NCBI GenBank assembly: GCA_041648665.1
Contig: JBAZOP010000039.1
Coordinates: forward strand, 1-29,493
Length of the DNA stretch: 29,493 nucleotides
Direction: 5' to 3'
DNA from: a bacterium
GTDB taxonomy: Bacteria > UBA10199 > 2-02-FULL-44-16 > JAAZCA01
The translations under genes were made by a program, and so were the position numbers. The notes under the pieces are model-generated. The model ran no database searches and had not been told where the DNA came from. It saw only the letters and a program-made list of their open reading frames with translations. The first letter of the stretch is position 1. The number at the start of each line of letters is the position of its first letter. Below, in pieces: positions 7,230 through 14,386 of this stretch.

Positions 7230-7883
7230 CTATTGTCCCATCCCTGCGAATCCCATGAACGCAAGGGCCATGAGTCCCGCGCAGATGAACGCGAGCGGCG
7301 CGCCGCGCAGCGCAGGCGGAATGTCGTACTTCTCGAGCTTCTCCCTGATGCCGCTCATGAGGAATATCACTATCAGGAAACCGACTCCGCCGCCGAAACC
7401 TTGAAGAACGCTCTTCGCAAAACTCTCTGAGAGGCTGTTCATGATCCCGAAGTCCTTCACGTTGAGCAGTGCCACGCCGAGCACCGCGCAGTTGGTGGTG
7501 ATCAGAGGCAGATAGATGCCAAGCGACTCATAAAGCGGCGGGATCACCTTCATGAGGAACATCTCCACCATCTGCACCAGCGTGGCTATCACGAGGATGA
7601 ACACGATAGTGGTCAGAAACGTGAAGTCGAAATCCGACGCAGGCCTGCCCGCGCCCATCAACATATAGAAGAGGTTATGCTCGGTCGGGGCCAGCAGAAA
7701 CTCGAAGACCACCCAGGAGACCGCGGAGGCCATGGTCATGACGAAGATCACCGCGAGCCCCATGCCGACCGCCTGCTTGCGGCGTTTCGAGACCCCTATG
7801 AAGGGACAGAGCCCCAGAAACTTCGCGAGTATGAAGTTGTTTACCAGGGCGATGGATATGAAGAGCAGTATGTAGGATCTCAT
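7230..7883 (-). CDS. rnfA: Rnf complex membrane subunit RnfA
   Basis: A 217-residue membrane protein of the RnfA/NqrE family, about six helices, with the hallmark first segment LVNNFILAKFLGLCPFIGVS (residues 13-32) and the second LPLITTNCAVLGVALLN (125-141). Together with RnfE it forms the pseudo-symmetric core that holds a [2Fe-2S] cluster within the membrane and carries the electron across; C26 and C132 are the expected ligands. The ATG overlaps the rnfE stop as ATGA (7883-7880), so the longer open frame reaching 8537 is not used. Confidence 0.96.
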   Translation of the reverse strand: MRSYILLFISIALVNNFILAKFLGLCPFIGVSKRRKQAVGMGLAVIFVMTMASAVSWVVFEFLLAPTEHNLFYMLMGAGRPASDFDFTFLTTIVFILVIATLVQMVEMFLMKVIPPLYESLGIYLPLITTNCAVLGVALLNVKDFGIMNSLSESFAKSVLQGFGGGVGFLIVIFLMSGIREKLEKYDIPPALRGAPLAFICAGLMALAFMGFAGMGQ

Positions 7884-8494
7884 ACGTTGCGGGCCAGCCT
7901 CCGCGCCCTTCTCCAGTTCATGTAAGCCATTATGAACGCGATCACGAAGAAAGCCCCCGGGGCCATGACCATGACCGACGCCGGCGCCATGTAGCCCTCC
8001 GGCGCATAGGCCTCGGCGATCCTGATACCCCAGAACGTGCCCGACCCCAGCACCTCGCGTATGGATGCTATGATGAGCAGCGCCATGCCAAAACCCAGCC
8101 CCATGCCCAGGCCGTCCAGTATCGAGGGGAGAAGCATGTTGCGCTGCGCGAAAGCCTCTGCGCGACCCAATATTATACAGTTGACCACGATCAGCGGAAT
8201 GAAGATGCCCAGCGACTGGTTGAGCGCCGGCAGATACGCCCCCATCACCATCTCCACGACCGTGACGAAGGTGGCGATCACCACTATGAAGCACGGGATG
8301 CGTATCTTCGAGGGGAAGAAGCGGTTGAACAGGGAGATGAACGCGTTGGAGCCGACGAGCACGAACGTGGCGGCGAGCCCCATGCCGACGGCGTTCTTGA
8401 CCGAGACTGAAACAGCGAGGGAGGGGCAGAGCCCCAGCATGAGCACGAAGACCGGGTTCTCGCGGAAGAACCCCTTTATCACCTCGCTTTTCAT
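7880..8494 (-). CDS. rnfE: Rnf complex membrane subunit RnfE
   Basis: 204 residues from the ATG at 8494, homologous to RnfA by inverted-repeat topology. The paired motifs NPVFVLMLGLCPSLAVSVSV (residues 13-32) and FIPLIVVNCIILGRAEAFA (98-116) carry the cysteines C23 and C105 of the membrane [2Fe-2S] site. The start is chosen because the family begins with a short KSEVIKGFFREN helix and GAGGGG lies just before the ATG; the frame is open further up, but that part is out of family. It follows apbE by 55 bases and is coupled to rnfA. Confidence 0.95.
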   Translation of the reverse strand: MKSEVIKGFFRENPVFVLMLGLCPSLAVSVSVKNAVGMGLAATFVLVGSNAFISLFNRFFPSKIRIPCFIVVIATFVTVVEMVMGAYLPALNQSLGIFIPLIVVNCIILGRAEAFAQRNMLLPSILDGLGMGLGFGMALLIIASIREVLGSGTFWGIRIAEAYAPEGYMAPASVMVMAPGAFFVIAFIMAYMNWRRARRLARNV

Positions 8495-8549
8495 CAGCCC
8501 CTCGAAATTTGCGGCAAATTGGCAGAAAGCCCGCCAAATATCAAGCCCC

Positions 8550-9596
8550 TCAGAAAAGTCTGACGCGAGAGTCCCACTCCTTCGCGAGCATGAGCCTGGG
8601 CGCAAGGCCGGCGGAGACCCATGCGATGGGGCCGTCGGGGCCATGCTCTATCATCATGGCGTCATAACCCTTGAGCGACTTTATGACCGTCCGGCCTTCC
8701 TCTCTGCCGAGGACCATGAGCGCGGTGGCCAGGGCGTCGGCGCCTGCGCCGGTGCCTCCCACGACCGTGGCCGCGATCATCCCGTTCTCCACCGGCCTGC
8801 CGTCGCGCGGGTCGATGATGTGCGAGTAGCGCTTCCCATCTATCTCCACGTACCGCTCGTAGCTTCCGGAGGTCACCACCCCGCCCATCGCGACATCGAC
8901 CGCCCCCATGAGCTCGCCCCGTTCCTTCATCGGATCCTGGATCCCGAACCTGAACGAGCCCTGTCCAAACGCCAGCGCGTTGCCTCCCGCGTCTATCACC
9001 CCACGCGCCACCCCGCGCCGCATGAGGAGGCGTGCGATCTCGTCGGAGATGAACCCCTTTGCGATCGCGCCGAAGTCGAGCGCCATGCCGTCCCCGGCGA
9101 AACGAATCGTGCCGGATTCCACCTCCACCTTGTCGAAGCCGACATCCTCGAGGGCGCGACGCAACCCCTCCGCGCCGGGCATGGCACCTTCGCTGCCGGC
9201 CCGTCTCCACAGCTCGACGAGCGGGGTGATGGTGGGATCGAACGCCTTATCGCTCGCCTCATTCCACTCGCGCGATAGCGCAAGCATCCTCTGCATGTCC
9301 TCGCTGATATCTATCTTCTCCCTGCCCGCCAGAGAGTTTAAGCGATGCAGCTCGCTCCCCTCTTTGAATCGGTTGAAGATCAACTCGAGCCTTGCCACCT
9401 GCGCCTTCACAGACGCCATATCCGCCTCGAACTCCTCCGCGCTCCTGCCGTAGGCCACCACCTTGAACGGAATGCCGCCCATGGGGAAGAATGTGGCCTC
9501 GCGCCTCGCTGGCTCGCTCCTCATGACCAGGAAAGCCAGAAACACAAAGGCGCCCGTAACGACAGCGACGGATAAAACTTTGGATGCGCGCTTCAT
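8550..9596 (-). CDS. apbE: FAD:protein FMN transferase ApbE
   Basis: 348 residues with an N-terminal membrane anchor (about 7-25, no lipobox cysteine), placing the enzyme outside the inner membrane. Family motifs: DFGAIAKG (174-181), DAGGN (202-206), TSGSYERY (242-249), HIIDPRDGRP (259-268) and GADALAT (285-291), which bind Mg2+ and FAD. ApbE transfers FMN from FAD to the threonine of (S/T)GAT motifs; its substrates here are RnfG and RnfD, encoded downstream in the same operon. I use the ATG at 9596; an upstream TTG at 9626 adds ten residues without support. Being first in the operon ties flavinylation to Rnf synthesis. Confidence 0.95.
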   Translation of the reverse strand: MKRASKVLSVAVVTGAFVFLAFLVMRSEPARREATFFPMGGIPFKVVAYGRSAEEFEADMASVKAQVARLELIFNRFKEGSELHRLNSLAGREKIDISEDMQRMLALSREWNEASDKAFDPTITPLVELWRRAGSEGAMPGAEGLRRALEDVGFDKVEVESGTIRFAGDGMALDFGAIAKGFISDEIARLLMRRGVARGVIDAGGNALAFGQGSFRFGIQDPMKERGELMGAVDVAMGGVVTSGSYERYVEIDGKRYSHIIDPRDGRPVENGMIAATVVGGTGAGADALATALMVLGREEGRTVIKSLKGYDAMMIEHGPDGPIAWVSAGLAPRLMLAKEWDSRVRLF

Positions 9597-9606
9597 ACGC
9601 CTGCGA

Positions 9607-9634
9607 CTCTTATGTGCAAAACACAAGCTGTCAA
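9607..9634 (-). promoter_or_regulatory. weak promoter candidate for the apbE-rnf operon
   Basis: A perfect -35 TTGACA (9634-9629) is followed after 16 bases by TAAGAG (9612-9607), a poor -10. Transcription from it would start only a few bases before the apbE ATG at 9596, giving an almost leaderless mRNA, so either the real promoter lies further up or the operon start is unusual. This is the only promoter-like match I see in the 60-base divergent gap. Confidence 0.25.
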
Positions 9635-9657
9635 GGCAGCTTTACATCCCCCTCCAT

Positions 9658-10425
9658 ATGAATATAGTGCATCCCGATATGCGCAGAGCATCCGTCATAA
9701 TCGCCTTCTTTGCAGTTCTCCTGCTGCCCTCCCTTGCGCCGGCGGCCTTTCCAAAACCGCAGGGCTTTGTGAACGACTTCGCCTCCGTCATCTCCGCCAA
9801 AACCAGGGGAAAGATGGAGTCCATGCTTGTCGCGTTCCAGGGACAGACCGGGATCGAGGTGGCGGTCGTCACCCTCCCCTCGCTCGACGGCGAGCCGATC
9901 GAGAACGCCGCCGTGAAGCTCTTTCAGGAATGGGGGATCGGAAAGAAGGGCCGCGACAACGGCGCGCTCTTCCTCATCGCCCCAACCGAACGCAAGGCCC
10001 GCATCGAGGTGGGCTACGGCCTCGAAGGCGCGATCAACGACGCGCTCGCGGGGAGATTGCTGGACGAGGCTGTGTTGCCGAAATTCAGGGAAGGCGACAT
10101 GGACGCGGGAATCGCCTCCGGAGCGATCGCGATAGTGGACACGATTTCGAAGAAAGAGGGGGTCGCGTTCGACGCAGCTTCCGCCTTCGGCTCCGGCGCA
10201 CCCGCAGTCTACGGGAAAGAAAAAGAGAAAAGCGGGCCGCTCCAGAAGATTTTCAAGGTTATCGTGATGATCATCATGATCATCGTCTTCATCCGCCACC
10301 CGTGGCTGTTCCTGCTCATCATGAGCAGCGGAAGAGGCGGAGGCGGTGGCGGCGGCTTCAGCGGGGGGTTCGGAGGATTCGGCGGCGGGATGTCCGGCGG
10401 CGGAGGGGCAAGCAGGGGATGGTAA
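9658..10425 (+). CDS. TPM-domain membrane protein with glycine-rich tail (YgcG-like)
   Basis: About 255 residues: a signal peptide (hydrophobic stretch 12-28, ending near APAAF), a TPM domain (about 33-165; FVNDFASVISAKTRGKME, TGIEVAVVTLPSLDG, GKKGRDNGALFLIAP, RIEVGYGLEGAINDALAGRL), a membrane helix (about 200-222) and a tail of almost pure Gly/Ser/Phe (225-253). This is the standard layout of the TPM_phosphatase family (PF04536). The domain faces the periplasm; some homologues are linked to photosystem II repair or acid phosphatase activity, but the bacterial role is unsettled. LemA follows two genes later, a frequent partnership. ATGs at 9658 and 9679 are both possible; neither has a good ribosome site. 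Confidence 0.88.
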   Translation: MNIVHPDMRRASVIIAFFAVLLLPSLAPAAFPKPQGFVNDFASVISAKTRGKMESMLVAFQGQTGIEVAVVTLPSLDGEPIENAAVKLFQEWGIGKKGRDNGALFLIAPTERKARIEVGYGLEGAINDALAGRLLDEAVLPKFREGDMDAGIASGAIAIVDTISKKEGVAFDAASAFGSGAPAVYGKEKEKSGPLQKIFKVIVMIIMIIVFIRHPWLFLLIMSSGRGGGGGGGFSGGFGGFGGGMSGGGGASRGW

Positions 10426-10441
10426 CCTGGCGGAGGAAAAG

Positions 10442-11152
10442 ATGACACCACACGAACTTGCACGGGAACTCGAGCGGGTGTACGGCGCGGACCTCAAGGC
10501 GGTCGTGCTCTACGGATCCGCGGTCGGCAGGGACTACTCCAAGAAATACTCGGACTACAACGTGTTCTGCGTCCTCTCCGAAGCCACGCCCGCGCTGCTG
10601 GCGAAATCCAACGCGATCCTGCGCAAATGGATGAAGAAGGGAAACCCAGCCCCCCACTTCTTCGACTCCGCCCACATAGAACGCTCTCTCGACGTCTTCC
10701 CGATGGAGTTCCTGGACATGCAGGACCGGCACGAGGTCCTGCTCGGCCGCGATCCGCTGACGGAGGTCAATGTCGCCCCGGACAATCTCAGGCATCAGTG
10801 CGAGAGCGAGCTCAAGGGAAAGCTCATCCACTTGAGGACCTTCTACGCAGCCAACTGCAACAGGCCCAAAGAGATCGCGAAGATGATGGTCGATTCGTTC
10901 CCGACGTTCATCGCCGCCATGCGCGGCACCCTGAGGCTCCTGGGCAAGAAGCCCCCCGCCGACGCGCGGGCGGTCGTCGAGCTCGTGGGCGGGCTCATAG
11001 ACGTCAACCCGACAATATTCTTCGACATCCTGGAGATCAGGAGCGGCGTCTCGCTCCTGCCCCGCGGAGACGAAGCCCTGTCTGCGTTCGAGCTCTACTT
11101 GACAGAACTCGCCTCGCTAACTAGGTTCGTGGACCAGATTCAAACTGCATAA
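10442..11152 (+). CDS. nucleotidyltransferase-like protein, altered active site
   Basis: 236 residues from an ATG with a strong GGAGGAAAAG ribosome site, 16 bases after the TPM gene. The N-terminus has the pol-beta/MNT nucleotidyltransferase signature: LKAVVLYGSAVGRDY (18-32), with the GS motif at 25-26, followed by SDYNVF (37-42). The usual metal-binding DXD reads D38-Y-N40, so one acidic ligand is replaced by Asn. The rest is mostly alpha-helical (about 75-236) and resembles helical domains that follow this fold in substrate-binding or toxin/antitoxin-like proteins. It may bind a nucleotide without transferring it. The substrate is unknown. It lies between TPM and LemA genes, so a shared envelope process is possible but unproven. 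Confidence 0.7.
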   Translation: MTPHELARELERVYGADLKAVVLYGSAVGRDYSKKYSDYNVFCVLSEATPALLAKSNAILRKWMKKGNPAPHFFDSAHIERSLDVFPMEFLDMQDRHEVLLGRDPLTEVNVAPDNLRHQCESELKGKLIHLRTFYAANCNRPKEIAKMMVDSFPTFIAAMRGTLRLLGKKPPADARAVVELVGGLIDVNPTIFFDILEIRSGVSLLPRGDEALSAFELYLTELASLTRFVDQIQTA

Positions 11153-11176
11153 CATCCGTAAATGATCGGAGGACGC

Positions 11177-11770
11177 ATGCAAAAGAAATGGATAATACTA
11201 GGAGTTATATTGCTGGTGCTCATAGCCTTCGGCGGCAGCTGCGTGGGCAAGTATAACCAGCTCATGACGCTCAACGAGTCCGTGACCACGGCCTGGGCGC
11301 AGGTGGAGAACGTGTTGCAGCGGAGGAATGACCTGATCCCCAACCTCGTCAACACGGTGAAGGGCTACGCGGCGCAGGAGCAGAAGGTCTTCATAGACGT
11401 GACCGAGGCGCGCGCAAAGGTCGGCGGCGCGACGACCATACCTGACAAGGTCGACGCCAATAACCAATTGACCGCGGCGCTGGGCAGGCTCATGCTCGTG
11501 GTCGAGCGCTATCCGGACCTCAAATCCAACCAGAACTTCCTGGCCCTCCAGGACGAACTCGCCGGGACCGAAAACCGCATAGCCGTGGAGAGAATGCGCT
11601 ACAACGAGACGGTCAAGGCATACAACGTGTTCGTCCGCCACTTCCCGAACAACGTAATAGCCGGGATATTCGGCTACGCGCGCGAGAACGTGTACTTCAA
11701 GGCGGAGGATGAGGCGAAGGCTGCGCCTACGGTGGATTTCGGAATGGAGCCGCAGGGCCCAAAACAGTAG
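11177..11770 (+). CDS. lemA: LemA family protein
   Basis: 197 residues: one N-terminal membrane helix (about 5-25), then the LemA coiled helical domain with the signatures YNQLMTLNESVTTAWAQVEN, QRRNDLIPNLVNTVKGYA, and RMRYNETVKAYNVFVRHFP with NVIAGIFGY. The family is membrane-anchored and widespread; its biochemical role is not established, though it often neighbours TPM/YgcG genes, as here. The ATG at 11177 follows GGAGG by five bases; the upstream ATG at 11162 overlaps that ribosome site and is less likely. It is the last gene of the TPM operon and is followed by a clear terminator. Confidence 0.93.
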   Translation: MQKKWIILGVILLVLIAFGGSCVGKYNQLMTLNESVTTAWAQVENVLQRRNDLIPNLVNTVKGYAAQEQKVFIDVTEARAKVGGATTIPDKVDANNQLTAALGRLMLVVERYPDLKSNQNFLALQDELAGTENRIAVERMRYNETVKAYNVFVRHFPNNVIAGIFGYARENVYFKAEDEAKAAPTVDFGMEPQGPKQ

Positions 11771-11794
11771 TCGATCCCATGAAGGACGCAGAGC

Positions 11795-11823
11795 AAGGCC
11801 GGTCGAAAGACCGGCCTTTTTTT
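11795..11823 (+). terminator. rho-independent terminator after lemA
   Basis: A perfect 10-base stem, AAGGCCGGTC (11795-11804) and GACCGGCCTT (11809-11818), closed by a GAAA tetraloop and followed by a run of T to 11823. It ends the plus-strand TPM-LemA operon. Read in the other direction the stem lacks a T-run, so it does not look like a terminator for feoB, whose stop codon overlaps the end of the T-run at 11822. Confidence 0.95.
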
Positions 11824-13543
11824 ACATCAAAAACGAAAGGGCAAGATTGGAGAGCGCGCCTGCGGTGATCGCCACGATGAGCATGATGATCGTCGAGAGC
11901 ATGAGCAACCTGAGCCCCAGCTCCTTGGCGATCATGACGAACGTCGCCACGCACGGAAAGGTCATGGCCAGGGCCACGGTCGCCACGATCAGCTGCCTGG
12001 TGGAGAGCCCTAGCGGCGAGAGCATGCCCATCGCGATGTCCTTGCGCAGGAAACCCATGGCCATCGAGACCACCGCCTCGCGCGGAAGCCCCCACAGCCT
12101 TTCCACCACGGGAGAAGCGGCGGCGGCGACCCATTCGAACGCGCCCGCAGCATAGAGCAAGTTGACGACCAGCACTCCTGCCAGGACCACCGGCAGCGCC
12201 TCTTTGAGGAAATACATAGTCCTCATCCAGAATTTCTTCATGAACGCGGAGGCGTTGGGCCACCTGATCGGCGGCATCTCAATTATATGCTCGGGGCTGA
12301 AGCCCCTCTTCACGAGCCTCGCCAGCACGAGACCCGTGAAGAGCCACGACAGGAATATGATGAAATAAACGGTGAAGACATAGATGAGTCCCCTCGCGCC
12401 CACCAGCCCGATGATCATGGCCTGCAGCGACGCGCACGGCACGCCGATGGATATCAGCGTGATGGCGATGAACCTCTCGCGCCTGGACTCGAGGTTGCGC
12501 GTGGCCATGATGCCCGGAACGTTGCAGCCCAGACCCAAAAGATGCGGCACGATCGCGTAGCCGTGAAGCCCCATGTGGTGCATGGTGCGGTCGAGCAACA
12601 CGGCAAAGCGCGGCAGATAGCCCAGGTCCTCCAGAAAACCCAGCACGAGGTAGAACCCGATTATGTACGGCAGCACGGCGGCTATCTCGATATAGAAGCC
12701 TGTGGTCAGAAGCCCGAAGGAATGGCCGAAGTCGATCTGTCCGTCCACCAGCCTGCCGATCAGCACATCGTGCAGAAACGGGTATCCGGCTATGGCGGCG
12801 GAGAGGGACTCGAGCGGCCCCCTGGCCAACTCGAACAGCGGATCGAACACGTGCCGGATCAGCCCCTCGCCGATCGCGCGTATGATCGCAAACGAGGCGA
12901 CGAGGACGATGGCCGCGATGAAGAGGCCGCCCACCGGATTGAGGGCCACGTCCTCTATCCTCTGCCTCAAGGTGTGGCGGTGATGCGTGAGGCTCTGTAC
13001 CTCGGAGATTATTTCGCCGATCGCCTTCCAGCGCTCCCCTTCCCCGATGCTGCGCAGGCTTCTCTCCGGCGCCGCCTCCAGCGCGTCGATCGCCTGTTTG
13101 ATCCCCTCGCCCGTCACCGCAACAGTGGGGACGACGGCGCAGCCCAGGCGCGCAGCGAGTTTCTCCACGTCGATCTTGATGCCGCGATGGGCTGTCTCGT
13201 CCCACATGTTGAGCATGATCACCGTGGGGAGGCCCTTCTCCACCAGCTGCAGCGTGAGGTTGAGGTTGCGCTCCAGGTTGGTGGCGTCGACCACGTTGAT
13301 GACGAGGTCGGCCTTGGAGAGCATCGTCGCGGCGACCTCCTCGGCCTTGCACGCAGGTTCGATCGAGTACATGCCCGGCGCGTCGATCACCTGGGCCCTC
13401 TTGCCCTGAAAGAGCATCTGGCCGCTCATGAACTCGACGGTCGTGCCGGGATAGTTCGAAGCGATCGCGTGGACGCCGGTGAGCCTGGTGAAGACCACGC
13501 TCTTGCCCACGTTGGGGTTGCCTATGAGGACGATCCTCTTCAT
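11822..13543 (-). CDS. feoB: ferrous iron transporter FeoB (short, divergent form)
   Basis: 573 residues. The N-terminal G domain has G1 GNPNVGKS (8-15), the G2 threonines in YPGTTVEF (31-38), G3 DAPG (54-57) and G4 NMWD (112-115). The membrane half has two Gate-type regions, one with LGLGCNVPGIMATRNLESRR and one with TFPCVATFVMIAKELG. FeoB imports Fe(II) across the inner membrane using GTP or ATP hydrolysis. It is about 200 residues shorter than E. coli FeoB. The segment after the Cys-Asn-Val-Pro motif reads SIGVPCASLQAM where classical FeoB has a serine/cysteine-rich SCSARLPVY-like stretch, so this is a divergent branch whose metal preference should not be taken for granted. Its ATG overlaps the fur-feoA stop as ATGA (13543-13540), which couples it to the iron sensor. 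Confidence 0.93.
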   Translation of the reverse strand: MKRIVLIGNPNVGKSVVFTRLTGVHAIASNYPGTTVEFMSGQMLFQGKRAQVIDAPGMYSIEPACKAEEVAATMLSKADLVINVVDATNLERNLNLTLQLVEKGLPTVIMLNMWDETAHRGIKIDVEKLAARLGCAVVPTVAVTGEGIKQAIDALEAAPERSLRSIGEGERWKAIGEIISEVQSLTHHRHTLRQRIEDVALNPVGGLFIAAIVLVASFAIIRAIGEGLIRHVFDPLFELARGPLESLSAAIAGYPFLHDVLIGRLVDGQIDFGHSFGLLTTGFYIEIAAVLPYIIGFYLVLGFLEDLGYLPRFAVLLDRTMHHMGLHGYAIVPHLLGLGCNVPGIMATRNLESRRERFIAITLISIGVPCASLQAMIIGLVGARGLIYVFTVYFIIFLSWLFTGLVLARLVKRGFSPEHIIEMPPIRWPNASAFMKKFWMRTMYFLKEALPVVLAGVLVVNLLYAAGAFEWVAAAASPVVERLWGLPREAVVSMAMGFLRKDIAMGMLSPLGLSTRQLIVATVALAMTFPCVATFVMIAKELGLRLLMLSTIIMLIVAITAGALSNLALSFLM

Positions 13544-14265
13544 GACCAGGGCCCCCCGACCATGATCTTCCCGGCCATGCCGTGGCCGACCGCCAATTGC
13601 CTTCCGTCAACCGAGACGACCACGGGTCCGCCCATGAGCATGGCGCTGATCTTGGTGATGAGCTTGCCCGGCCTGATGTTCATGGCCGCAAGCCTATTCT
13701 CAATCCCGCGGCCTCCATCGATGCGGCGGACCACGCCCCTCTGGCCCGGCTTGAGCTTCTCCAGCGGCGTGAGCTCTTCCTCGACGGAGAGCGCAGAGAG
13801 CGGCTCTTTGACCGCCTTCTTCGCACAGCGGCTGCAGACCCCGTAGAGCGAGAGCGTGTGATCCTCGACCACGAAGCCGTGCCGGCCGGCGACCTCCTCC
13901 TGCAGCTCCTCTATGTCGGGGTTCGCAAACTCGATCATTTCGCCGCAGCGGCGGCATATGAGATGGTCGTGGTGGCGGTGCGCGAAGGCGTGCTCGTAGA
14001 TGAGCGAACCGTCCTCGAGTCTCAGCTCGCGCGCGAGACCTGCGCCGACCAGGAGGCACAGCGCGCTCTGCACGGTCTTGAGGTCGAGCGAGCGATGATC
14101 CTTTTTGAGCTTCTCCCAGAATTCGGCCGCAGTGATATGATGCTCGGAGGAGAGGAACTTGAGCAGTATCATCTCGCGCACGCCGCTCTTGTGCAGCCCC
14201 TTTGAGGTGCAAAAATCCCTCAGCATGTCCAGCTGTCTTCGAAACCTTCCCTTCACAGGAATCAA
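13540..14265 (-). CDS. Fur-type metal regulator fused to FeoA domain
   Basis: One uninterrupted 241-codon frame encodes two proteins that are usually separate. Residues 11-92 form a Fur-like winged helix and 93-150 the Fur dimerisation/metal domain, with HRHHDHLICRRC (96-107), C144 and C147, i.e. the structural zinc CXXC pairs and the HHDH metal site. Residues 165-237 are a FeoA SH3-like domain (LTPLEKLKPGQRGVV; RLAAMNIRPGKLI; GRQLAVGHGMAGKIMV). FeoA assists FeoB, and Fur represses iron genes when Fe(II) is bound. The helix that reads TVYR in most Fur proteins is TVQSAL here (64-69), so DNA contacts may differ. The start is TTG at 14265 or GTG at 14256 (better spaced from AAGGAAGG). It overlaps feoB by four bases. 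Confidence 0.9.
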   Translation of the reverse strand: MIPVKGRFRRQLDMLRDFCTSKGLHKSGVREMILLKFLSSEHHITAAEFWEKLKKDHRSLDLKTVQSALCLLVGAGLARELRLEDGSLIYEHAFAHRHHDHLICRRCGEMIEFANPDIEELQEEVAGRHGFVVEDHTLSLYGVCSRCAKKAVKEPLSALSVEEELTPLEKLKPGQRGVVRRIDGGRGIENRLAAMNIRPGKLITKISAMLMGGPVVVSVDGRQLAVGHGMAGKIMVGGPWS

Positions 14266-14303
14266 TCCTTCCTTTTTTAGGAAACTTTACCGAATGCGCG
14301 GGG

Positions 14304-14333
14304 ATAGTGCTCAGGATAAGGGCCCGTTGTCAA
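14304..14333 (-). promoter_or_regulatory. promoter candidate for fur-feoA/feoB
   Basis: A perfect -35 TTGACA (14333-14328) is followed after 18 bases by CACTAT (14309-14304), a moderate -10, about 40 bases upstream of the start codon. I do not see a classical 19-base Fur box overlapping it, which is notable for an iron operon and agrees with the altered recognition helix of the regulator it would express. Confidence 0.35.
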
Positions 14334-14386
14334 GCCGACCGACGGAACACCGGAGAGCTCCCTTGAAAGTTTCTGGAGTAAAAAGC

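Noticed and set aside
9597..9640. Rex/CRP-like site (TTGTG...CACA) in the apbE/TPM divergent gap
   Set aside because: The half-sites are only four bases with a five-base centre, too short and wrongly spaced for either regulator family.
10330..10425. Short tandem GGC-rich repeat
   Set aside because: It is the coding sequence for the glycine-rich tail typical of TPM/YgcG proteins rather than an independent repeat element.
11795..11823. Bidirectional terminator serving both lemA and feoB
   Set aside because: On the minus strand the stem is not followed by a T-run, so only the lemA direction is supported.
12287..13846. Open frame of 519 codons on the plus strand opposite feoB and fur-feoA
   Set aside because: Composition is typical of a shadow frame, no motif is seen, and it crosses the feoB/fur-feoA boundary where real minus-strand genes are supported by motifs and overlaps.
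14266..14386. Fur box upstream of fur-feoA
   Set aside because: No good match to the 19-base inverted-repeat consensus; only scattered GATAA-like fragments are present.
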